The translations under genes and the position numbers were made by a program. The notes under the pieces were generated by a model. The model was given only the letters and a program-made list of their open reading frames with translations, was not told where the DNA came from and searched no databases. A stretch of 64,000 nt of DNA from Salinispora oceanensis. Lineage in GTDB: Bacteria > Actinomycetota > Actinomycetes > Mycobacteriales > Micromonosporaceae. Shown here piece by piece: positions 34,187-42,083 of the stretch (positions are counted from its first letter, which is position 1; each line of letters opens with the position of its first letter). The stretch covers positions 3,442,523-3,506,522 of the forward strand of contig NZ_KB911579.1 of NCBI RefSeq assembly GCF_000383575.1, in the 5' to 3' direction.

Positions 34187-35436
34187 TGGCCTACCTGCTC
34201 GGGGTGACGCTCTTCGCCCTCGCCATCCTGATCTCGGTGAGTCTGCACGAAGCGGGGCACCTGCTGACGGCGAAGGCCTTCGGCATGAAGGTGACCCGTT
34301 ACTTCGTCGGTTTCGGTCCGACCCTCTGGTCGTTCAAGCGGGGCGAGACGGAGTACGGCCTCAAGGGCATCCCACTCGGCGGCTTCTGCAAGATCGTCGG
34401 AATGACCCCGCAGGACGACGATGTCGACCCGGCCGACCAGCCGCGGGCGATGTGGCGGTTCCCGGTCTGGAAGCGGACGATCGTGATGTCGGCCGGCTCG
34501 ATCGCGCACTTCGCGCTGGCCCTGATCGCGCTCTGGATCATCGCGATCACCGCCGGTCTGCCCAACCCGAACTTCCCGAGCACCCTGGCGCAGGTCCGGC
34601 AGGAGCCGGCGGTCATCCAGCTCGCGACCTGCGTCGTCCCGGAGAACGAGGCCCGGGCCTGCACCGACGCCGACCCGGCCAGCCCGGCCGCCCAGGGCGA
34701 ACTGCGCGACGGCGACCAGATCACCGCGGTCAACGGCACCCCCGTCACCAGCTACGGTGACCTGCTCGTCGCCCTGCGCGCCCAGCAGCCGGGGCAGCCG
34801 GCGCAGGTCGAGTACCTGCGGGACGACCAGCCGGGCAGCACCACCGTGACGCTCGGGCAGACCCAACGCCCGCCGCTGGACGACCCGGAGGGCACCGTTG
34901 GGCCGGTCGCGGCGCTCGGCGTCGGGCTCATCCCCAGCACCCCCAGCCGGATCGAGTACGGCCCGATCGGCGCCTTCGGCGGTACCGCCGAGTTCACCGG
35001 CACCATGGCGGTGAACACGTACGAGGCGATGAAGCGGATCCCGCAGAAGGTCCCGGCGCTCTGGACGGCGATCACCGGTGGCGAGCGGGAGATGGACACC
35101 CCGATCAGCGTGGTCGGCGCGAGCCGGATCGGCGGCGAGGCGGTGGAGAACAACGCCTGGCTGCTCTTCTTCATGCTCTTCGTCTCGCTGAACTTCTTCA
35201 TCGGCGTGTTCAACCTGCTGCCGCTGCTGCCGCTGGACGGCGGCCACATCGCCATCGCCTGGTTCGAGCGGGCCCGCTCCTGGATCTACGCCGGGCTGCG
35301 TCGTCCCGACCCGGGCCGGGTCGACTATCTCAAGCTGATGCCCGTGACGTACGCGGTGATCCTGATCGGCGGCGCGTTCACGCTGCTGACCATCACCGCG
35401 GACGTCGTCAACCCGATCACGCTCTTCACAAGGTGA
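34186..35436 (+). CDS. rseP: Site-2 zinc metalloprotease RseP/Rip1 type
   Basis: Intramembrane protease that cleaves membrane-bound anti-sigma factors and similar substrates. 416 residues. The zinc motif HEAGH is at about residues 20-24 in the first membrane segment; a PDZ domain (about 120-220, with ELRDGDQITAVNGTPV) follows; the third zinc-ligand motif LLPLDGGH is in a C-terminal membrane segment, and a last membrane segment ends the protein. The ATG at 34186 overlaps the dxr stop, with ggaagga upstream. Equivalent to mycobacterial Rip1 by neighbourhood (dxr-rip1-gcpE). Confidence 0.95.
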   Translation: MAYLLGVTLFALAILISVSLHEAGHLLTAKAFGMKVTRYFVGFGPTLWSFKRGETEYGLKGIPLGGFCKIVGMTPQDDDVDPADQPRAMWRFPVWKRTIVMSAGSIAHFALALIALWIIAITAGLPNPNFPSTLAQVRQEPAVIQLATCVVPENEARACTDADPASPAAQGELRDGDQITAVNGTPVTSYGDLLVALRAQQPGQPAQVEYLRDDQPGSTTVTLGQTQRPPLDDPEGTVGPVAALGVGLIPSTPSRIEYGPIGAFGGTAEFTGTMAVNTYEAMKRIPQKVPALWTAITGGEREMDTPISVVGASRIGGEAVENNAWLLFFMLFVSLNFFIGVFNLLPLLPLDGGHIAIAWFERARSWIYAGLRRPDPGRVDYLKLMPVTYAVILIGGAFTLLTITADVVNPITLFTR

Positions 35437-36618
35437 GTGCCTGAAGTGACCGCTGTCAGTCTCGGTATCCCCGCCGTACCGCCGCCGCCGCTCGCGCCCC
35501 GTCGCGTGAGCCGCAAGATCATGGTCGGTTCGGTGCCGGTCGGTGGGGGCGCACCGGTGTCGGTGCAGTCGATGACCACCACGCTCACCGCCGACGTGAA
35601 CGCCACGCTCCAGCAGATCGCCGAGCTGACCGCCGCCGGCTGCCAGATCGTCCGGGTCGCCGTACCCAGCCAGGACGACGTCGAGGCGTTGCCGGCGATC
35701 GCCCGCAAGTCACAGCTCCCGGTGATCGCCGACATCCACTTCCAGCCCCGGTACGTCTTCGCCGCGATCGAGGCGGGCTGCGCGGCGGTACGGGTGAACC
35801 CGGGTAACATCCGGCAGTTCGACGACAAGGTCAAGGAGATCGCGAAGGCCGCCGGTGACGCGGGCGTACCGATCCGGATCGGCGTGAACGCCGGTTCGCT
35901 GGACAAGCGGCTGTTGGCCAAGCACGGCAAGGCGACCGCGGAGGCGCTGGTCGAGTCGGCGCTGTGGGAGTGCTCGCTCTTCGAGGAGCACGGCTTCCGG
36001 GACATCAAGATCTCGGTGAAGCACAACGACCCGGTGGTGATGGTCCGCGCCTACCGGCAGCTCGCCGAGGCGTGCGACTACCCACTACACCTCGGGGTCA
36101 CCGAGGCCGGGCCGGCGTTCCAGGGCACGATCAAGTCGGCCGTGGCCTTCGGCGCGCTGCTCGCCGAGGGGATCGGGGACACCATCCGGGTGTCGCTCTC
36201 CGCCCCACCGGTGGAGGAGATCAAGGTCGGCGCCGCGATCCTGGAGTCACTCGGCCTGCGCGAGCGCGGTCTGGAGATCGTCTCCTGCCCGTCCTGCGGC
36301 CGGGCCCAGGTCGACGTGTACAAGCTCGCCGAGGAGGTCACCGCCGGCCTGGAGGGGCTGCCGGTGCCGCTGCGGGTCGCCGTGATGGGCTGTGTCGTCA
36401 ACGGGCCCGGTGAGGCCCGGGAGGCCGATCTGGGGGTGGCCTCCGGCAACGGCAAGGGCCAGATCTTCGTCAAGGGCCAGGTCATCAAGACCGTCCCGGA
36501 GGGGCAGATCGTGGAGACCCTCATCGAGGAGGCGCTCCGCCTCGCCGAGGAGATGGGCGCCGAGCTCCCCGAGGAGCTGCGGAGCCTGGCCGGCGGCGCC
36601 ACCGTGACCGTGCACTGA
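35437..36618 (+). CDS. ispG: 4-hydroxy-3-methylbut-2-enyl diphosphate synthase (flavodoxin)
   Basis: Sixth MEP pathway enzyme: reductive ring opening of MEcPP to HMBPP. 393 residues. TIM barrel with SVQSMTTT at about residues 47-54 and a C-terminal iron-sulfur domain with ligands in SCPSCGR and [13 protein letters not shown], the normal [4Fe-4S] set. Starts directly after the rseP stop; GTG 35437 and GTG 35446 are both possible. Third gene of the dxr-rseP-ispG operon. Confidence 0.97.
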   Translation: MPEVTAVSLGIPAVPPPPLAPRRVSRKIMVGSVPVGGGAPVSVQSMTTTLTADVNATLQQIAELTAAGCQIVRVAVPSQDDVEALPAIARKSQLPVIADIHFQPRYVFAAIEAGCAAVRVNPGNIRQFDDKVKEIAKAAGDAGVPIRIGVNAGSLDKRLLAKHGKATAEALVESALWECSLFEEHGFRDIKISVKHNDPVVMVRAYRQLAEACDYPLHLGVTEAGPAFQGTIKSAVAFGALLAEGIGDTIRVSLSAPPVEEIKVGAAILESLGLRERGLEIVSCPSCGRAQVDVYKLAEEVTAGLEGLPVPLRVAVMGCVVNGPGEAREADLGVASGNGKGQIFVKGQVIKTVPEGQIVETLIEEALRLAEEMGAELPEELRSLAGGATVTVH

Positions 36619-36723
36619 CCCATTCGGGTGGGATCGGCTGGGCTCGGGCCGTTCCCCGGCAGCCGGCCGGCGAGTAGGCCGGTCGGCCAACGCCGACTCC
36701 GCCGATCTGGCAGGCTGAAACCT

Positions 36724-37563
36724 GTGCTGACGACGCCGGTACGGCAACTCGGGGAATCGGAGCGTCGCGCAGTCGAGCAGCTGCTCGACCTCGACCCGTA
36801 CGCGGGCGCACAGGTCGCCGAGCGGGTCGCCGCGCGCGGGCTCGGCTGGTGGCGGTCCGAGGGACGGGTCCTCGGCTACGGCCCCCGTCGAAGCCTGGAA
36901 TCTGTCTGCTGGCTGGGCGGCAACCTCACCCCGGTGCTCGCGACCGAGCCCGCCGTCGCCGCCTACGCCGACCTACTCGCCGGGCAGGAGCGGCTCTGCT
37001 CGTCGATCGTCGGCCGGGCCGACGCGGTGCTCGGCCTCTGGGAGCGGCTCGCCTCGACCTGGGGCCCGGCCCGTGATGTCCGCCCCAACCAGCCGTTGCT
37101 CGCCACCGACACCGTGCCCGCCGTGGCCCCGGACCCGCAAGTGCGCCATGTACGCCGTGGCGAGGTGGACCGGCTCTTTCCAGCCGCCGTGGCCATGTAC
37201 ACCGAGGAGGTCGGTGTCTCGCCGCTGTCCGAGGACGCCGGCCGTGGCTACTACCGTCGGGTCCAGGACCTGGTTCGGGCCGGTCGGGCGTACGTCCGGT
37301 TCGTTGACGGCGAGGTCGTCTTCAAAGCCGAGCTGGCGGTGGTGACCCGGCGTACCGCCCAGGTGCAGGGGGTCTGGGTGGCCCCCGAGTGGCGGGGCCG
37401 GGGGATCGCTGCTGCGGCGATGGCCGCCGTCGTCCGGGACGCGCTGCACCGCTGCGCGCCCACGGTGAGCCTCTACGTCAACGACTTCAACCAGGCCGCC
37501 CGGCGGGTCTACGAGCGCTGCGGCTTCCGCCCGGTGGGCACCTTGGCCACCGTCTTGTTCTGA
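36724..37563 (+). CDS. GNAT acetyltransferase with N-terminal DUF4081
   Basis: A 279-residue protein with an N-terminal DUF4081 domain (about 1-130; GYGPRRSLESVCWLGGNL) and a C-terminal GNAT fold (about 150-279). The acetyl-CoA loop is VWVAPEWRGRGIAAAAM, and the final strand has LYVNDFNQAARRVYERCGF. Substrate unknown; it regularly follows ispG in actinobacteria. Start GTG 36724, about 105 bp after ispG. Confidence 0.9.
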   Translation: MLTTPVRQLGESERRAVEQLLDLDPYAGAQVAERVAARGLGWWRSEGRVLGYGPRRSLESVCWLGGNLTPVLATEPAVAAYADLLAGQERLCSSIVGRADAVLGLWERLASTWGPARDVRPNQPLLATDTVPAVAPDPQVRHVRRGEVDRLFPAAVAMYTEEVGVSPLSEDAGRGYYRRVQDLVRAGRAYVRFVDGEVVFKAELAVVTRRTAQVQGVWVAPEWRGRGIAAAAMAAVVRDALHRCAPTVSLYVNDFNQAARRVYERCGFRPVGTLATVLF

Positions 37564-37652
37564 GCGAGAGTCAGCCGCAACGCCGTGGCTCGCGGCTCGT
37601 GGCTCGCGGCGGCCATCGTGAACCCCGGGACGGCTTTCGGGCATGAGGAAGT

Positions 37653-38384
37653 GTGACCACCAAACCAGGGTTGCGAACCCGTCAACGTGAACCGGGGAGC
37701 CCTGCGGCTGCCAGACCCTCGCCCGCCGACGGCCCCCCAGCCGACCATGTCCCCGAACGGGTGCTGGACGGTTCCGCGGTCGACCAACTCCCCGAGGGAG
37801 CGCTCGACGGTTCTCCGGTCGACCAGCCCCCCGACGAGGTGCTGATCCAGCAGTCCCTGCTGGTCGCGGAGCGGTTCGGGCCGCTGTTCGATCGGCACGC
37901 CAGCGCCGTGCACCGGTATCTGGCCCGCCGGATCGGGTCGGACGCCGACGACCTGTTGGCCGAGACGTTCCTGATCGCGTTCCGGAGACGGGCAACGTAC
38001 CGGAAACTGCACGTCAACGTACGCCCCTGGCTGTTCGGCATCGCCACCAACGTGCTGCGCCGACATGCGCGTCAGGAGAAGCGGCGGTACCGGGCCCTGG
38101 CCCGGGTCCCCGCTGATCCTGGCGGCGAGGCGCACGCCACCGACGATGCGCTCGGGCGGCTGGACGCCCAGTCACTGCGCCGGGACCTGGCCGCCGCGCT
38201 GGCCGCACTCAAGCGGGGCGACCGGGACGTCCTGCTTCTGTCCGCGTGGGCGGAGCTGTCGTACAACGAGATCGCGGCGGTGCTGAACATCCCCGTCGGC
38301 ACCGTTCGCTCCCGTTTGAACCGGGCGCGACGGGTGACCCGTGCGGCCCTCAGCGTCACTGTCACCAGCGAGGAACGCGCATGA
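37653..38384 (+). CDS. ECF-type RNA polymerase sigma factor
   Basis: A 243-residue sigma factor. An unconserved N-terminus of about 70 residues (Pro-rich, with repeated LDGS-V-DQLP blocks) precedes region 2 (LFDRHASAVHRYLARRIG, DDLLAETFLIAFRRR, WLFGIATNVLRRHAR) and region 4 (LSYNEIAAVLNIPVGTVRSR). No extra C-terminal domain. The next gene overlaps the stop by 4 bases (ATGA) and encodes a one-pass membrane protein, suggesting an anti-sigma-like partner. GTG start at 37653 with gaggaa upstream. Confidence 0.92.
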   Translation: MTTKPGLRTRQREPGSPAAARPSPADGPPADHVPERVLDGSAVDQLPEGALDGSPVDQPPDEVLIQQSLLVAERFGPLFDRHASAVHRYLARRIGSDADDLLAETFLIAFRRRATYRKLHVNVRPWLFGIATNVLRRHARQEKRRYRALARVPADPGGEAHATDDALGRLDAQSLRRDLAAALAALKRGDRDVLLLSAWAELSYNEIAAVLNIPVGTVRSRLNRARRVTRAALSVTVTSEERA

Positions 38385-39379
38385 ACGAGATCACTCTGCT
38401 CCAGCAACATGGTCCCGATTCGGCGCCGGCCACCGAGAGCGTGCTGGACTCTGCCCGGCACCGGCTGCTGACCGAGATCGCCGATGCGTCGACCGAACCC
38501 CGGCAACGGTGGGCGGGACTGCACCGCCAGCACGGCTTCCAGCGGGGCCGGCGACTGGCCATCACTGCCATCGCGGCCAGTGCGCTCTTCGTCTTCTCAG
38601 TGGTGGTCGGCGGTGTGATAACCGCCGAGCAGTCGTCGGACCGACCGCCGGTCGCTGTCTCACTCGTCGCGTTCGAGATGCCGGTCTTCCCGCTCGCCCT
38701 CGATCCGGTGCCGGCCGGTCTGCAAGCCCCGTCGTTCAGCCTCCACGACAGCCGCTTCGGCGCGGGGTACCAATATGTGGACGGGGAGAGTGGTGTTTCC
38801 CTGAGCGTTAGTGATTCGCGCCCACGCCCCGAGCTTGAGCTCGGCGAGGACATCAGACCGGTGCTGGTGCACGGCCAACGCGGTGAGTTGTGGAGGGATC
38901 ATCCGCAGAACGGACCCCTCTTTGTGAAGGTGGCGTGGGAGCGGGAGCCCGGCCAGTGGGTGCAGGTCACGGGCGTGGGCCGGTTCGGCACCGAGGCCGC
39001 CGTCCTGGCCCTCGCGGACACGATCGTCGAGCGGCCACAGGAGGTGCCGTTGCAGGTCGGCCTCGCGCCGGCGGGCTGGGAGGTGTTCGCCTTCAAGGAC
39101 GACCGGATCCTCACCCTGAAGGACGAGAACTCGGACGCCACGATGACAGTGCATTTGTCCGAGCGGACCTGGTCGGACCTACTGGGCACCGTTATGGGAG
39201 CCCGGGAGGTGAGCACGGTCCAGGTCAACGGTCGGGCGGCCCAACTCGTCCGGGCCGACGAGATCTGGTTCCTCCAGGTCCCGCTGCCCGACGGCTCGGC
39301 ATTCAACCTGCAGGCGCCGCTCTTCATGACCCCGGAACAGGTCGTGGCCATCGGTGAGCAGGTGACCGTGCAGCGCTGA
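38381..39379 (+). CDS. Membrane-anchored partner of the sigma factor
   Basis: A 332-residue protein with a cytoplasmic N-terminus of about 60 residues, one membrane segment (about 62-85, AITAIAASALFVFSVVVGGV) and an extracytoplasmic region of about 245 residues. The opening (NEITLLQQHG...LDSARHRLLTEI) resembles the N-terminus of CU044_5270-type proteins encoded beside sigma factors. No zinc anti-sigma motif (HxxxCxxC) is present, so classical ZAS regulation is unlikely. Coupled to the sigma gene by a 4-base overlap; ends at a terminator hairpin. Confidence 0.75.
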   Translation: MNEITLLQQHGPDSAPATESVLDSARHRLLTEIADASTEPRQRWAGLHRQHGFQRGRRLAITAIAASALFVFSVVVGGVITAEQSSDRPPVAVSLVAFEMPVFPLALDPVPAGLQAPSFSLHDSRFGAGYQYVDGESGVSLSVSDSRPRPELELGEDIRPVLVHGQRGELWRDHPQNGPLFVKVAWEREPGQWVQVTGVGRFGTEAAVLALADTIVERPQEVPLQVGLAPAGWEVFAFKDDRILTLKDENSDATMTVHLSERTWSDLLGTVMGAREVSTVQVNGRAAQLVRADEIWFLQVPLPDGSAFNLQAPLFMTPEQVVAIGEQVTVQR

Positions 39380-39385
39380 CCCGCC

Positions 39386-39416
39386 GCCGGCCACCCCGCA
39401 GCTCGGGGTGGCCGGC
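39386..39416 (+). terminator. 13-bp hairpin after the sigma operon
   Basis: The arms gccggccaccccg (39386-39398) and cggggtggccggc (39404-39416) pair around cagct, 7 bp after the stop. Confidence 0.8.
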
Positions 39417-39500
39417 GCTCACCACCTCCGCTTCGCCGACCGCCAGCGCCGACCGCCCAGCTCAGCCCGGAGTGTCAGCCCCTGCTGCTTGGGTGGCGGC

Positions 39501-40148
39501 ATGAACAGCCGGCATGCCGCGGTGTGGACTGTCGTTCACCACGAGCGCGCGGCTCTTGTACGCAGCCTGGAGAGCCTGGGGCCCGAGCAGTGGGCTGCCC
39601 CGACCGCCTGCCCCGGGTGGGACGTCCACGACGTCGTGGCCCACCTGGTCGACACCGCGAAGACGACGCGGCTTCGCTTCGTCCGGGACATGGTCACCGC
39701 CCGCTTCGACTTCGACCGCCAGAACGCGGTGGGTCTCGCCCGCGAACGGTGCGCGGACCCGGTGGACACCCTCGCCGCCCTCCGCGCAGTCGTGACCCGT
39801 ACCAGCACCCCACCGGCCGCGATCGTCACCCGCCTCGTCGAGGCGTTCGTGCACGGCGAGGACATCCGCCGGGCAGTTGGGCTCAGCGGCGAGTACCCGG
39901 TCGAGCAGGTGGCGGCGGCACTGACCTTCCAACTACGGACGACGGTGCAGCTGGGCGGTGGCAAGGAGCGCGCGAGTGGGCTGCGACTGGTTACCTCGGA
40001 CGCTTCAGTAGACAGTGGAGTCGGATCCGAGGTGCGTGGGACGGCCCTCGCCCTCCTGCTCGCGGTCTCCGGTCGGCCGGTCGCATCCGACGAGCTCTCC
40101 GGGCCCGGGGCCGTGACCCTCATCGAGCGCGCCACCTCCGGACGATGA
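39501..40148 (+). CDS. Maleylpyruvate isomerase family mycothiol-dependent enzyme
   Basis: A 215-residue DinB-fold protein of the actinobacterial MDMPI/TIGR03083 type. Visible: WDVHDVVAHLVDT with the first metal-ligand His, a middle region, and EAFVHGEDIRRAVG carrying the second His and acid pattern. Such proteins are presumed to use mycothiol; most have no known substrate. ATG at 39501. An upstream open frame is not conserved. Confidence 0.85.
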   Translation: MNSRHAAVWTVVHHERAALVRSLESLGPEQWAAPTACPGWDVHDVVAHLVDTAKTTRLRFVRDMVTARFDFDRQNAVGLARERCADPVDTLAALRAVVTRTSTPPAAIVTRLVEAFVHGEDIRRAVGLSGEYPVEQVAAALTFQLRTTVQLGGGKERASGLRLVTSDASVDSGVGSEVRGTALALLLAVSGRPVASDELSGPGAVTLIERATSGR

Positions 40149-40270
40149 CTCGAGCAGCGCCCGCGATCATGCCGAGCTGCCAGCGAGCGCTCGGCATCCC
40201 GGGGCTGGCCATTCCCGGCGGTCCGGCGGGCGCTGTTGCCCAGCCCCGGCCGGTCGAGCAGACTCCATTC

Positions 40271-40822
40271 ATGGGTGATCAGTGGGAGGGGAAGGGCTTT
40301 GGCTGGCAGAACATGTTCGTCCCGCCCGCGCAGGACCCGCGGGACCAGGACACCGTCCACGGCGAGCGAGACGTACTCCTCCGCTACCTGAGTTTTCAGC
40401 GGCAGACGCTACGGCTCAAATGTGCGGGGCTGACATCGGAGCAGCTTGCGAGCCCCGTGGTTCCGCCTTCGGAGCTGACGCTGCTCGGGCTTGTCCGGCA
40501 CCTGGCCGCGGTCGAGCACGGGTGGTTTCAGCGGGTGATGCAGGGCGACAGCGGTCCTCGCCCCTTCCGCCCCAACGGGGTGCACAGCGAGGAGTTCATC
40601 TTTCCGATGCCCACGGACTCCGACGTCGAGGGCGCATTCCAGGAATGGCAACGGCAGTGCGATGCCGCCGACGATTTCGTCGCGCGAACGGAGCTGGACG
40701 CCCGGGGAAAAGACGATGTGGAGCTACGTGAGGTCCTGGTCCACCTGATCGAGGAGTACGCCCGCCACCTGGGGCACGCCGACCTTCTTCGCGAGTGCAT
40801 CGACGGGCGCAGGGGGCAGTAG
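40271..40822 (+). CDS. DinB-like (DUF664) protein
   Basis: A 183-residue four-helix DinB-superfamily protein. Metal-ligand pattern: LLGLVRHLAAVEHGWF and LVHLIEEYARHLGHADLLRE, typical of DUF664. Probably a thiol-dependent transferase; substrate unknown. ATG 40271; a shorter start at Met15 is possible. It is followed by a canonical terminator. Confidence 0.9.
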   Translation: MGDQWEGKGFGWQNMFVPPAQDPRDQDTVHGERDVLLRYLSFQRQTLRLKCAGLTSEQLASPVVPPSELTLLGLVRHLAAVEHGWFQRVMQGDSGPRPFRPNGVHSEEFIFPMPTDSDVEGAFQEWQRQCDAADDFVARTELDARGKDDVELREVLVHLIEEYARHLGHADLLRECIDGRRGQ

Positions 40823-40849
40823 TTAGCTGTCCAGGACATCCGGAGACGG

Positions 40850-40891
40850 CTGTTGGCCGGCACCCTGGTTCGGGTGCCGGCCAACAGTTTC
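40850..40891 (+). terminator. Strong intrinsic terminator
   Basis: A perfect 16-bp stem (ctgttggccggcaccc, 40850-40865, with 40872-40887), a 6-nt loop and a T-rich tail (tttcttt). Confidence 0.95.
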
Positions 40892-40943
40892 TTTCCCCCT
40901 TGGCTGGTTCAGGTCTGTGGGCGGGGGTGGTTACGGGTGGTGG

Positions 40944-41534
40944 TCAGCTGGTCCAGTGCTCGGCGACGAGGTCGGCGGCCTGGGTCTCCCACTGGGCGTA
41001 GTGGAACGGGAACGCCGACACCTGCACCTTCTGCGCGGCCTCGGTCAACGGCAACTCCTGCCAACCCTCGACCTGCTTCAAACCGTTGAGGAAGGCGGTG
41101 GTGGAGTACTCGGGGTCGGTGATCTGCTCCACGCTGCCCCAACCAGAGGACGGGCGCTGCTGGAACAGGCCCTGCGAGTCGTGGTCGTTGCGCTCACCCA
41201 GGTGTCCCAGGTTCTCCAGCTTCGACTCCTGCAGGCTGGTGGCGATCGCCACCACGGCGGCCCGCTCGTCCATGCCGGCCTTCTTGGTGGCCTCGATGAT
41301 GGCCTTCACGTTGCCGGTCTGCTCGTCACCCAGGTCGATGCGCGACTGCGTGCCCTGGGTGCCGTGCGGGATCAGCGTGCCGCTGTCCGGCTTGTCCGCC
41401 TGCACCACGCCAGCGGCAGCCGCGGCGGGGGTGGTGGTGTCGGTGAGGGTGTCCAGGGGGCCCGCGACGACACCGGCGGACAGGGCCAGACCAGCGAAAC
41501 CAAGCACACTACGACGCAGAATCGTGTTCATCAT
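40944..41534 (-). CDS. Secreted protein of unknown function with lysozyme-like fold features
   Basis: A 196-residue exported protein. The ATG at 41534 (or the next, 41531) follows ggagcaaccccc; the frame upstream is leader. Signal peptide about residues 1-24 (LRRSVLGFAGLALSAGVVAG). The mature part has ATKKAGMDERAAVVAIATSL, QESKLENLGHLGERNDHDSQGLFQQRPSSGWG and an FLNGLKQVEGW segment. The Glu in LQES and the GLFQQRP region are reminiscent of transglycosylase/lysozyme-like proteins common in Micromonosporaceae and Streptomyces, so a cell-wall role is plausible. Long leader upstream. Confidence 0.8.
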   Translation of the reverse strand: MMNTILRRSVLGFAGLALSAGVVAGPLDTLTDTTTPAAAAAGVVQADKPDSGTLIPHGTQGTQSRIDLGDEQTGNVKAIIEATKKAGMDERAAVVAIATSLQESKLENLGHLGERNDHDSQGLFQQRPSSGWGSVEQITDPEYSTTAFLNGLKQVEGWQELPLTEAAQKVQVSAFPFHYAQWETQAADLVAEHWTS

Positions 41535-42083
41535 GGGGGTTGCTCCATTCGGGGATCGACACCCCACACACACGCCCGAAAGGGGGTCAGGCGGCACAAG
41601 AAGGGGGTGCAAGCACCGTCCGGCGCTCAAAAGTAGCGGGAAGAGAAGATCCTCGGCGGCCGCGGGGCTCACAGGCACACGCACGGCGCCGGGTCCAGAT
41701 GTAACGACCGGCCGGCCACCAGCATTCCCGGGGGCTCACCCCCCGGGAGGCATCCGCCACCGGCGGGGCACCTCCACGGCCGTACGCAAGGTGTAACGCC
41801 CCCACGCCCGCCGGGATTCCACCACCACCATGACCCCGACCACACCGCAAGTAGGCATCAATCGGATATCAGTGGCTCATGCTCTGAAGGGCCCCAGACG
41901 GCGCGTAAGTGATCCGTTCCGAAGGACTACCTACACCGGGCAGGGCTGCCGATCCGGTACTCGCAGTCAGCGCGGCTCGTGTTCCGACGAGGGCTCCGGT
42001 CGGCAGGGCCAAAATGCGTTGAGCGACGGGTCCCCGCCGGGTGAGGCTGGGCGTTCCAGCGCCGCTCGTCGTTAGGAATTCCC
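41535..42083. other. Long intergenic region; structured 5' leader on the minus strand
   Basis: No gene is seen in 549 bases between divergent genes. On the minus strand, upstream of the secreted protein, strong local structure is visible: cccgggggctcaccccccggg (41728-41748, palindromic arms), a GC-rich stem at 41755-41775 and, on either side, two copies of CGTTACA-C/T-CT about 100 bases apart (at about 41698-41707 and 41791-41800). Cell-wall hydrolase genes in actinobacteria often have riboswitch leaders, but I could not match a known class. The part next to 42084 holds the exporter promoter. Confidence 0.4.

Noticed and set aside
41535..41870. Cyclic di-AMP (ydaO) riboswitch
   Set aside because: Position before a wall-type gene fits, but the conserved GGGGGACC and GGGGUGAA blocks were not found on the minus strand.
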